From positions 38,765,869 to 38,829,868 of the forward strand of contig NC_046683.1 in NCBI RefSeq assembly GCF_009870125.1: a stretch of DNA of 64,000 nt, given 5' to 3'. The position numbers were made by a program, and so were the translations under genes. Positions 31,321 through 42,600 of this stretch are shown here, one piece after another (the first letter of the stretch is position 1; every line of letters starts with the position of its first letter). The notes under the pieces were generated by a model. The model was not told where the DNA came from. It did no database searches and saw nothing but the letters and a program-made list of their open reading frames with translations. This DNA is from Drosophila pseudoobscura (Eukaryota; Arthropoda; Insecta; Diptera; Drosophilidae).

Positions 31321-34300
31321 CTAGGACTTAACTATAGCTAGACAGGGAGCTGTATTGAGTTGGAGAGACCGACAGGAAGTTCCGGGTCTCTGTGGGACGG
31401 CCGCAAAGCAATGCTCCGCAGGGACCATGGTTCCTCCTAGCCACTCTCGTTCCTCGCACCTACGCAGTTCCTTCATGGCGCCGGCTGCAAAGTTTCTCCA
31501 GGCCGACCATACCATGGGGTCTTCCACAATCGCCTCGATCAAGTTGTTCGGCGTGAGCTGCCCGCCGGCGGCTCGCCACAGCTCCTCCCTGATAAGTGCG
31601 AAGCGCCCACATTGAAAAATTATGTGCTCAGCGTCTTCAGTGGCGTCGCCACACCACGAGCAGTTCGGCGAGTCCTCGTGGCCGAACCTCCAAAGGTAAT
31701 GGCTGAAGCAGCCGTGTCCGCTCAGAAACTGTGTGGAATAGAAATTGACCGCACCGTGTCGCCTGCCGATCCAATATCGGACATCCGGAATTAGGCGGTG
31801 TGTCCACCGTCCGTTATCAGAGCCGTCCCAGCGGCTTTGCCATGCTCTGAGGCTTCCTTCACGGGCCTGCTTGCGCGCGTCTCTCCTTGCCGCGCCGGCC
31901 CGGATGGCTTCGGCCACAGCCCTCTCCTCAAGCACCAGAAGGTCGATAGGTAGGACTCCCGCCAGGACTTGTGCGTCGTCGGATAAGGTCCGAAAGCCGC
32001 AGAAGATTCGGAGCGCGCAGAGGCGGTGAGTGGCTTTTACGCCCCTAGCGTAGCTGGCAACTTTAATGCCATCCGCCCATATGTCTGCTGCGTAGGTCAT
32101 GGCTGTGCGGACTACGCTGGTCAGCAGAACCCTCCTCTCCTGCTTCGGGCCACGGGTGTTCAGCAGTATTCGAAACAGCGCCCGACTCGTGTTTGCCGAT
32201 TTCTCCTGGACGTAGCTAGATGTTCACGGAAACTGAGCCTGGTGTCGATCATCACGCCCAGATACCGAATGGCTCGTTTCGACGAAATTCTCTGGTCGCC
32301 AACCCTGATGTGAGCGGTCTCCCACAGTCGAAAGTGTGCTCACCCATACTGCCTCGGTTTTATGAGCGGCTAGCTCTAGTCCCGCAGAACGGAGCCAGTC
32401 TGCAATCAGCTGGATTGCGGTGTCGCAATTTGCTTCGAGGACGTCCAGGTGCTTGTCTACCACCGTCGGGGCAACATCATCTAAGTAGCAGGTTAGTTGA
32501 CATCCGCCTGGGAGTGCTAATCTCATGACTCCATCGTAGGCAATGTTCCATAAGAGAGGACCCATCAGGGATCCTTGAGGAACGCCTGCCGTTATGCCGT
32601 GAGACTGCGCGCCGGCCGCCGTATTATACTCCAGCAGTCTCCCCTCGAAGTAGCTCCGTACTATTGCCTGTAGGTATTGGGGTACACCGCGCCGGTTCAG
32701 TGAGTCCAGGATACACTCCCACTTCACCGAATTGAAGGCGTTCCTGATGTCTAGGGTGACAATCAGGCAGTATTCCTTCTTGCCGCCCTTCCATCGAGTT
32801 CCCTCCACTGCCTTGGAGACTATGTCAACTACCCTGCCTATGGCGTCCACCGTTCACCTCCCTCTCCTGAAGCCGTATTGGTTTGGTGAAAGTCCCCCAG
32901 CATCCTCGACGGCGTTGTCCAGTCTTCTACGGATTATCTGTTCCAGAGTCTTATTCCAGAGTCTTCCCCAGCGAGTCGATTAAGCAAATCGGTCGAAACG
33001 AGGAGGGATCGTCCGGCGGCTTACCTGGCTTTGGCAAGAGCACCAGGTGTTGCAACTTCCACTGCGACGGAAATAGTCCTTCCCGCAGGCACTGCGTGAA
33101 TGCCTTAGCAAACTCGTGCGGGTTGTATGCCATCACCAGTTTTACCGCACGGTTGGGGATTCCATCAGGGCCTGGAGCCTTCTTGGCCTTTAAGCTTCGG
33201 GCCAGGGCGACGATTTCGTCCCCCGTGACTGGTTCGACCTCATATGAAGGCTGGTGTGCGACGGCACTGATGGCAAGCCCGTGAGCCCCGGATGGGAACA
33301 ATGCCTCAACAATCGTCCGAAACTGGTCTGGGTCAGACGGCGACCCCGCGTTGGTTCGCTTCATCACCGTCTTATAGGCACGTCCCACGGATCCTTCTCG
33401 GCTGAGTCGCAAAGCTGCAGGAAGCACTCTCTCTTGCTCTCCTTGATAGCGTTCTTTAGGGCTTTTCTAGCTCCGCAGTACTCCGCCTGTAGCCTTGGCC
33501 AGGTAGTGCCGCTCCTTCTGCGGGCCCGTTGATATCGCCTTCTAGCTGACAGGCAAGTGCGTCTGGCCTCCTGGATCTCGTCGTTCCACCAATAGGTCGG
33601 CGACTGCTTACCCTTGAATGGCCTCTTGCGACTCATACTGGCATCGCATGCGAGCAGTAGGGACTCCAAAAGCTGGTTGACCATCTGTTGAGCTGAGCCT
33701 CCGACCTCCATATGCCTCAGAGCCTCCAAGAACCTTAGAATCCGCATTGATTCGGGATTGTAGGCTGCTTTCCGGCTTGTCTGTGCGGCCCTGGTCCACC
33801 TTCTCCGCCTATCGAGAACACCACTGCCTCGTGGTCGCTGGCCGTATAGTGGTCCCCCAGGAGCCAGGTGGAAAGAGGGGAAAGGCTACTAGAGGTGAAT
33901 GCAAAGTCGATGACTGACCCAGCGCCACCCCTGTTGGAGGTATTCGCGGTCCCCTGATTCAACAGTACTACGTCCAACGCAGCGAAGGCCTCAAGCAGTG
34001 CGTGTCCCTTGTATATGGCGTCCGAGCTGCTGCTTCTGGAGATGTCGCTGTCCCACTCCTGGGCCCAAGCATTGAAGGCGCCAGCAATCACATTTTGTTT
34101 GTGGTGCCTGGCGTCGTCGGTCAATTCGTCCATCGCCGCAGCGAAGCTATGACGGCTCAGGCTTGGGAGGAGATAGGAATTGTAAATCCATAAGTTCCCC
34201 AGTTTTGCCCTGACGAAATGTCGGAACTCAGCGCACACTGAAGGCCGTAGAGGAGGGTTACCGCAAGCCCATATTGCTGCTTTGCCCGAGGAGCTTTGGA

Positions 34301-34436
34301 CCCACAATCCATCCTCGGGGGAAATGTAGGGTTCACTAATTATGGCAACGTCCGATCTCATTTCACGCACCGACTGAGAGAGCAGATCTGTGGCAGCCTC
34401 GCAATAGTTTAGGTTTATTTGGTAAAACCTAACCAT
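31321..34436 (-). pseudogene. Broken ORF2 of the R1-clade element
   Basis: The ATG at 34436 opens an endonuclease domain (MVRFYQINLNYCEAATDLL, then SEPYIS and TASDHEAVVF). The frame shifts near 33740 and again near 33400. The reverse transcriptase lies at about 33300-32230 with APGPDGIPN, VTLDIRNAFNSV and GVPQGSLMGPLLWN, and the active-site box reads CYLDDVAP where related elements have YADD or FADD. A TGA at about 32855 falls between QYGFRRGR and TVDAIGR. The C-terminal finger (CSWCGDATEDAEHIIFQC) lies near 31640. It cannot make a full protein. Confidence 0.85.
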
Positions 34437-35262
34437 GTCCAGCGTATTGACTTGCCTTCTCTTTGGGTGCCATGGGGCACCTGTGGCTACCAGCTACGTC
34501 TGTGTGGGGCTTGCCCTTTCCAACGCAAAGCAAGCATTTTGCCTCATTGTGGCAGTCACTTACCTTGTGCTCCACAGAACCACAGGGGAAGCACCACCCG
34601 CTTCTGTCCACAGAGCTTTTGCAATTTAGTGCAACGTGGCCGATCTCAAGGCACCTGAAGCACTTTAACGGAAGGTTTCGCTCCCGTATGCGGCAGACGG
34701 ACCATGCCACTTTGACCTTTCCGACGGAGAGCGCCTTCGTCGCAAGGGTCGCCGGCAGGCACATAATAGCCCGCTGGGTACCACCAAAGCCTGGGCGCAA
34801 ACTCTTAATGGCGTTCGCATCGAGAGTAATCCCCATTTGCTCGCTGAAGGCCTTCCTCACGTCCTCCGTGGTAGCCATCTCGTCCAAGTCGAGCATCTCT
34901 AGCCTCGTCTGCTGGGTGAGTGCTCGCGCCTCCACCTTGCCTCCTAGGACAGTGCCTATGTCCTCGCGAAGCAGCTGCGCGGTCTCCTTCGAGGCGTCTT
35001 TGATCTCCAATAGAAGAGCACCTTTGGCTGTGCGCTTAACTCTGCTCACACTCTCTCCGACCTTCTTCATCTTCTCGCTCTGGTTGCGGGTGACGAGGTT
35101 AAGGATCTCCGCGCAAGTCATTTCCCCTTTTGGCTCGATGATAATGACATCCGGACGGGGCCTTGGCTTCCGGGCGTACGCTCTGCTCTTCACCTTCGGT
35201 AGGTGCAGCTGTTTCGGTCTTCCTTGCCGGGTGTTCGTGTGACTGCGACGTGGGGTGGCCAC
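34429..35262 (-). pseudogene. ORF1 (gag-like, CCHC) of the R1-clade element, N-terminus disturbed
   Basis: A 277-codon open frame with three zinc-knuckle-like segments near its C-terminus: CFRCLEIGHVALNC, CFPCGSVEHKVSDC and CLLCVGKGKPH. Its stop (34431-34429) overlaps the ORF2 start by eight nucleotides, the usual arrangement in this clade. The frame has no ATG at its beginning: a TGA directly precedes the first codon, while the only nearby ATG (about 35266) is in another frame, suggesting an early frameshift or 5' truncation. Function inferred: RNA binding in the retrotransposition particle. Confidence 0.75.
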
Positions 35263-35299
35263 TCATATTGTTTCTCCGCTTCGGCGAGCTCCTCGTCGG

Positions 35300-35308
35300 C
35301 TGTAGGGT
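35300..35308. repeat. Right target-site duplication of the R1-clade element (candidate)
   Basis: CTGTAGGGT, identical to 31257-31265. Confidence 0.65.
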
Positions 35309-35822
35309 GTATATAAATACGGCTGATAAGCAACAAGCCTTTAGTTACCAGCAACATTGAGTTGACAACATTGCGACTCTTTTTTTTGTTAAACTTTTTT
35401 GTTTAGACCTTGTTTTAGTCAAAATACAATAAATGGAAGTACTAAAAAGTAATTAATCTTGTAGAATATTTATTCATCAACGGTCTAAAATTATGTATGC
35501 AGAACTAAGAGTTTTAGTTAGCCAGAATTATTCAATGGAATCTCTAAATTGAGCAATATGAACGACTATCCTCTTTCGTTTTTTTGGGTGACCTATTTCG
35601 CTAAAACCTTTTTTTGTTTGAATTATTTCGCTAGAACCTTTTTTCAGACAAGATCCAATAAAAGCAAGTGTTTTAAATAAGCCAGTCAGGTAGAAAATTG
35701 CTTCATTAATCGGATAAAATTATGTGGGCAGGGCTGAGGTTCGATTCAGTTAGTTATATTGCACGGAATATCATAAAAACGAGGAATATGTATAATAGAG
35801 CTTGAACTCGTCAGTATATTTA
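35309..35822. other. Intergenic DNA between the transposon block and the Snx27 promoter
   Basis: AT-rich. Begins with a TATAAATA followed about 35 bp later by initiator-like sequence, which could be the edge of another transposon, but nothing can be named. Two copies of TTTCGCTA(A/G)AACCTTTTTT occur near 35600-35645. Confidence 0.4.
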
Positions 35823-35925
35823 TGGTATATTTTTAAAATTAAACGGTATATTTTGGTATATTTCTGAGGGTCGACGGTATCTCTTATCGATATATCGATA
35901 TCTTATCGATCCGCGGTCACACGGG
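35823..35925 (+). promoter_or_regulatory. Snx27 core promoter with GGTATATTT, DRE-like and motif-1-like sites
   Basis: Several GGTATATTT boxes (35823-35865), then GAGGGTCGACGGTAT, then three TATCGAT sites (TATCGATA at 35885-35892 and 35893-35900, TATCGATC at 35904-35911) matching the DREF element, and GGTCACAC at 35915-35922 matching fly core-promoter motif 1. Together they are typical of TATA-less housekeeping promoters. A transcript start shortly after 35915 is inferred. Confidence 0.65.
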
Positions 35926-36658
35926 ACAGAACAGCAGCGCGTCGTCGAAGTGAAAAAAAATAAATAAATATTAATACAATATAACAAGTGCGTTCGCGCG
36001 TCCGTGTGTCTGTGTGTGTGTGTGTGTGTGTAGGGAAACAGGCAGAGGCAACTAGCAGAAATAGCAAAAGGAGACACAGCAGCACCAGCGAATACTTCCC
36101 GGAACAAAAAAATGCAGAAATTTTGCACTAGGCGGTGCGGATGCGGATGTTAACAGCAAAAATGCTATTCGCTATTCACAAAATGCCGCAGAAATTCTAG
36201 CAGCAACAACAACACAGGCACAGGAAACCAAAATCGGTGTGCATTTTTTTTCGTGGATAGTGGTTGCGGGTTGCGGAGAGTGGAGCCTCAAAGAGTTGTG
36301 GGTTGTGGAGTAGAGCGGAGTGGAAAGGTGGAAAGTAAAAGTGGCTGCGGTGGCGGTGACTGTGCTTACTGACTCTGTATGTGCGCGCGTGAATGCTTGT
36401 GTGTGTGCTGTGCCAAAAAGAAGTTGCAGAAATATCAGAGTTACGCAAAAACAACTACAACAACACTGCCGCAAAAGTTATTGTGTAAAATAATTAAGTT
36501 GCAAATACATTGCCAAGAGAGCGCGATTGATTGAGTGAGAGTGCAGTGTAGTCCCAGTCGTATTACAGATTACAGTGAGGGACAGGCAGAGTGTGTGTTG
36601 GGAGCGACGACGAGGCAAGCGAAGAGGCGAGGCGAGGCGGAAGAGGCGACCCGGCGCA

Positions 36659-39600
36659 ATGAGCATTATTGGTGAGAATAACGGCAGCAGCAGCATCCCC
36701 CCTAACACCGCTACCGCCACCGTCATAGCCACGGCCAATGGGCCGCGCGTCGTTACCATTTACAAGACGGAAACTGGCTTCGGTTTCAATGTACGCGGTC
36801 AGGTGTCCGAGGGCGGACAATTGCGCTCCATCAATGGCGAACTGTACGCTCCCCTGCAGCATGTCAGCGCTGTTCTCGAGAACGGAGCGGCCGAGAAGGC
36901 TGGCATCAAGAAGGGCGATCGCATACTGGAGGTGTAAGTATTACAAGTGTGTGTGTTTAAGAGGGTTCCTGTTCCTACTAGACGTCTGGAATGCCCGGTC
37001 GGTTCGGTCTGGTCTGGGCCTGCCATTCCAATCTAGCCTGGAGCACTACTTGAAGGGGGGTTGCTGAATTGAGAGAGAGAGAAAGAGAAGTCGGCACGCG
37101 CTGCCTGGGAATATCAATAAACGTTAGTGTGTGTCGTTTTTGGGTGGGTTGTTCGTCCACCCATATAATATAAGAGGGCTGTTACAGAACTTCCCGAAGT
37201 GCTGATATGACGTAGGCTGCAGGCCTTAGAGGAAGCAGTGTAGAAGTCCTTATTCAACGGTAGGTTAATATTTGTGTAATCTATACATTTATTAAGAGTA
37301 CACCTTTGTGCTCAGCCCTTGCTTAGGCGCTGTCGGAATTAAAGCCGATTTGGCAGCCCTGGCTTTTTAATTACGTTACATCTTCATTCCTCCACCCACG
37401 TTCCCATATTTATTCTCTTCTGCATGCTTTAGTTGTGTGTGGAAGTGGGTGTGTGTGTGCTTTCTTCAATGGCACATATACGAAAGCTAATTAAAATGTT
37501 CGCTCATAGCATTTGGAATGTTCTCTCTTTCTCTCACTCTCTTTGTCTTGCATCTTTGACATTTTGGTTTTGCGCTCTGATATTTCGTTATCAACAGATG
37601 ACGTTCCATTCTACTCCCATTCCATCAATCACTTAATTCTATTGTATGTGTTCCCCTCCAAGTTTGTAGTTTTTCGTTCAATGGTGCGGGTGGGCTGTCG
37701 TTGTCGTTGTCCCTGTCCCCTGTTCTATGACCACTATCCATTCAATCCGCTCGCTTTTCGACACGAAATTGAATTAATAAATTTACAGAAGTCTCGTTAC
37801 ACGTTTGCGCAACCAACAACTTAATTATCATCAGCACCTCCGCCACACTGTCCACCGCCTTTTCATACCCATGCGCTCCTTCCAATCTCGTCCCCACTCA
37901 CGCCCCCTCAATCCACACGCGCTAAAAACTTGCAAATTTTCCACATTTTTCACACATATTCCCCATTGCAAAAAAAAAAGAGAGAATGTGTGTTATAGCA
38001 GGGGAGAGAAGACACATAGAGGGAGATACAGAGATAGAGTCAGCATGGTGTGCGGGTTTGCAGACGGTGGGGAGAGGAGACAGGGACAACTGAAAGCGAG
38101 AGAGACGGCGTCCTCCTCGTCGTCTGTTGTGTGCGGTTGTGGGGAGAGGGCTTGTTTTTGCTATTTGCAGTGGTTCATCATTTCATTATCAACAACAACA
38201 ACACCAGCGTGAGTATGAGCAAGAGGAGGTGAAATAGCTGCCGTTATAATTTGGCTGCGCGTGAGCTAACAAAGCGATCGGTAGAGGGCGCGCAACGCAA
38301 ACAATAGCAACAGCAACAAGAAAGCAAACAAGAATAGAAGGGCCGAAGCTTTTGATACCCTCGCTGATTGATCGTTCCAAAGGCAGGTCTAAACTATGGA
38401 AAAATTTGAGTTGATAACACTAGGCAACAAACAGCTGATAAATGCAGATTCAACTAAAAGAAGTAATTTTCAAAATTTGTTTCATTAAAGCTATTTCAGT
38501 TTTTACCAGTATTTAAAAATTAAAAAAAAAACATAACATATTAAAAACGAGAAGTAACATTGTGAGTCGCAGCTACGGCCGCAACCTTACATTTATTCCC
38601 AATTACCCGGGAGACAGTATTGCCCCCCTCCGCCAGAGGGCACACACTGCACGTTGAGAGTGTGTGTGTGAGAGAGAGATACTTTATATGGTCGAAAATG
38701 CTTCCTTCTGGGTGTTACGCACATCCACTTTCACCACAAATCTAATATACCCTCATTACAATACTCATTTTAAGTATAAAAAGTATTTCATCAAACAAAT
38801 TTAAATCCCCAAAAACTATCAGAAAAGGTGGCTTTGGTTCGAAGCGTAATTGAAAAGTTACATTTTTCTGCTTAGTGTAATCTGCAGTTTCGAATAAATA
38901 TGTACATATACGCTTTCTGCGTGCAAAATCATACGAATTAATTGTTTTCGCGTTGGACGCCTGCTGTTCCCCTCTCTGTCCCTAAGTTTATCCACAATTT
39001 CACTATCAACGAGGGCTAACGCGAAACTATGAGTAGTTTCGGGGAGAAGTTTAATTGATAGAAGAATTGAGATCCTTCGGGGAATGTGTACTCTAAGCCT
39101 TAACCTAATTCTAGAATGCTTTTGCTCGAAATATTTGAATACACGTTATATCGGTTGGCTATATCGCAATTGGCTCGTTTGTTAATCTGGTTTTGGGGCG
39201 TTCCTCCACTCTCTGCACAAACATCCGCCCCCGTTCTGTGCGGCTCTAGTGGTTTGTGGCCCGTGAGCCTGTAATCAGCACAAACAACCGTCTTCCGTCT
39301 TTATTTTTACTCTTTCTGATTGTACATATTTTTCATTTACGTATATTGTATACAAAAAATTTGTATTCAAGAAAAATCCGTATGTCAGAGCTTCCTGGAC
39401 CACAAATACTTGACCAAAGACCGCCAATTCCAATGATCCTCTATCAGGGCCGTCCGCTCTGCGGTCCATAGGGTAGGAGCGGCGTTGCATAGGCTACCGT
39501 TGCAGCGGGCACAGTACGGGTCGTTGGCACTGCACTCGGGAACCTCGCCCGCACATCCTCGCACCGTGTATACTAGATCCAGGCGACTGATGACTGTGCT

Positions 39601-42600
39601 CACGCACAGCTCCACCGGATTCGTGCAATTGCTGACGTTCATCGCCTCCGGGTTGGTCATGGCCGCGCAATCATCGTCCTGCTCCTGCGAGTTGCAGCGG
39701 TAGCAGCTGCGGACGGACCACCTGTTGCACCCATCGCTGTTTCGGCAAAACTGGCACCTCTCGCCGCCGTTGTCGGAGGGTGAGAAGTCGGCATCGGCGC
39801 ATCCACGTCGCAGGACAGTATCTGCCGTCAAAAAGAAGGAAAGGACATCAGAGTGAGAGAGACAGAGAGAGAAAGAGAGACACAGAGAGAGAGAGAGAGA
39901 CAGAGAGAGAGTTGTACAGTACTAATGTAAACAATATTTATCGTATATTTTGGAATAAATTCATGCAGCCCGATTCCCAATTCGCGATCTCCTATTTCCC
40001 CACTCACCCTAACCTTGCTCGCAAGAATAGCAGGCCACGGTACCATTGGCGCACTTCTCCGTGGGGAGGTTACGGCCGGAGCGGCAGCCCGGATTGCTGG
40101 TCGAATTACACACGGCGCAGACAATGTCCTGGCACTGGCCGTTGCAGAAGTCGCCGGAGCACTGGCTCAGCTCTCCGGTGGGGAAGAAGCCCATGGTGGT
40201 GGAGCAGCCGCGCTGCAGCACCTCCGTCTGGGTGTTGAGGTGCGTGTAGCAGCCCTCGCGGTGGCCGTACATCACTTTGTTGGTGCACTGTGCAACCGTA
40301 TCGTTGCTGACGGAGCACTGTTGCGGCTGCTGGCCCTCCGTTGGCGCCTCCTGCTTGCGCAGGCAGTCAGGATTGGGGGACAGGCGTTGGTGGGTGCATT
40401 GGAGGCAGCGACTCTCGGTGACGGTGCGCTCCGCGTTACAGCCGTTGTAGTTGCACTTGAGGCAGACGTGCGGACAGGTGTCGGGCAGGTTGGTGTGCTC
40501 ACAGCCGCGTTGCGTGTTGGACAGGTGGACAACGTTGGTGTAGCAGCGATCTCCCTCCCAGTAGACGGGGCAGGGCAACAGCAGATGCGGTTTGGCCGAC
40601 ACGTCGATGCAGTCCGATCCGGTGCACTGGTAGCAGCGCAGACGGTCCGTGGGATACACATGTCGGTTGCAGAGGCTCGTGTTGCATCGTTCGCAGGGCT
40701 CCGCGCAATAGCCGTTCGGATGGAGCCGGGCCAGGCAGCCGCGACGCGTCAGACCCGCCGTGATCGAAGTGACGCACTCGTCGCCGGCCGCCGCGCACTC
40801 TTCCACCTCCAGCTGCTGGCCTGGCCGTGTGGCGCACTCCGAGTCCTCGGCCGAGTCGCAGGTATAGCACTCCAGAGACTGGGAAGCGTCCAGCAGCAGG
40901 GTCAGCGTAGCAAAAGCGACCAGCAGCAGCCGGAGGAGTAGCTCCTTCTTCTTATTCCACTTGTTCGCCATCGTCTGAGGCCGTTCGTTCAGCGACAGCG
41001 ACTCCGTGAATAGATTGGCGGACAAAGAACCGCTGCGATTTGGCCTGCAGCTCGATAAGATTAGGGCACTCAAGTGGTTCCAGGTCCCAGGGCTAAAAGT
41101 GGAAGAGGCATCGGACAGCGATTTTCGCGGATAAGGCTCTGGATGGGGATACGTTTTTGTTTTGATAAGACAACTGCAGAGAACTGCACTCTTGGAAGTG
41201 CTTCAGTGCGTAGACAAAGAAATGTCCAACGACACGTACATAATTGTGAATCTCTTTCCAGATTAATGGCTAAACCTCGAAAGATTTTCACCGAATGGAA
41301 GATGTGACTCCGTATGGAAAGTGTTCCTCGTCTGCCACCTCGTAATGGGTAAAAATCTGCAGTGAGTTGCAGAGCATGTGCATGGGTGCACTTTGGGGCT
41401 CTTGGGATGGAATGCTCAGGGTCATACTTTTTACATCGCCCCCGGCGATGTGCTGGAAAAATCGAATCTACCTCCCAGTTCTCGGGCCTAATAGATCTGC
41501 TGATCTAGGAGCTCCGAGAAGGAACACGCCAGAAGCCCCAACTAACTACACATGACAACTAATTGCATTCAAGACTATAGTAATAGTTCTTTGGTCGTAC
41601 CCAATGCTTATGTCTCACGATAAAACATGTCGTTTTTTTAGTTCGAGTAGAGTTGCTCATTTAACGAGCCCAATTGGACGGCCTGAAATCCTGGTGGGAT
41701 GTGAGGTGGAGTGACGCGACGCTGAAAGCTTCTTTCATTTGTTTTCCCCAAGACGTCCTTTCAAGACGTTAGCTCCCCATTCATGGCTCTGAATGGAAGC
41801 TTTAGCATAATGGAGGACCTAAAGAGAACCCAAGAATGATTTTAATTTTTCCATCTGCATCTTTTGTACCGTAGTGCACTTGGTGGTTACCACCTACACA
41901 AACGTCCCGCCGTTTTCTCGACCAGGAGACGCATCCCTTACCTTGGCTGCTGGATGTCGCCTCTGCCCTGCCACTCGGGCCACTTAACATTGTGCTTGGG
42001 GGTGTGCTGTGTGGTACAATCAGGGGGCGCACTTGTGGGCTGTGGTGGGTGGGTGTACGATTCAATCAATGGGGATTATGAACTATTTTCAGTTTGCGGT
42101 TTCGTTTTGTTTGGTTTCCGCTTTCTTTACCGTGTGTTCTGATGCGTTGCCCCGAGTTCCGCACGACACAGAACCTCCCACAGGGATCTGCATACCTTTG
42201 TACACATATTTTTATGTCAGTATTTCAATCACAAGCATCATTGCATGAATAAACTTCTGGACAAAGAGTGTCGTCGTCCTTTGAAATTGCATTCTGTAAG
42301 ATGATTTTTATACCCGATACTCAAAATGAGTATTGGGGTATATTAGATTTGTGGTAAAAGTGGATGTGTGTAACGTCCAGAAGGAATCGTTTCCGACCCT
42401 ATAAAGTATATATATTCTTGATCAGCATCAATAGCCGAGTCGATTGAGCCCTGTCTGTCTGTCCGTCCGTCCGTCTGTCCGTCCCCTTCAGCGCCTAATG
42501 CTCAAAGACTATAAGAGCTAGAGCAACGATGTTTTGGATCCAGACTTCTGTGATATGTCACTGCTCCAAAAATATTTCAAAACTTTGCCCCGCCCACTTC

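Larger units (their letters stand above)
31266..35299 (-). mobile_element. Decayed R1-clade non-LTR retrotransposon, 5'-truncated
   Basis: A 4.0-kb element on the minus strand with a zinc-knuckle ORF1, an endonuclease plus reverse transcriptase ORF2 without RNase H, a C-terminal CCHC finger and an A-rich 3' end (T-run on the plus strand at about 31267-31276). The 9-bp duplication at both ends suggests it inserted as a truncated copy. Less than 40 bp lie before ORF1, so the 5' UTR and perhaps the first ORF1 codons are missing. It lies directly against the 5' end of the second LOA-clade element and may have inserted into it. Confidence 0.8.

Noticed and set aside
40015..40941. 308-codon plus-strand frame opposite the nested cysteine-rich gene
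   Set aside because: It is Ala/Val-rich with no domain, the antisense image of the cysteine codons. The minus strand has a signal peptide and the cysteine pattern.
40972..41073. Upstream extension of the nested cysteine-rich protein
   Set aside because: The frame is open but has no ATG before 40971, and the signal peptide begins right after that ATG.
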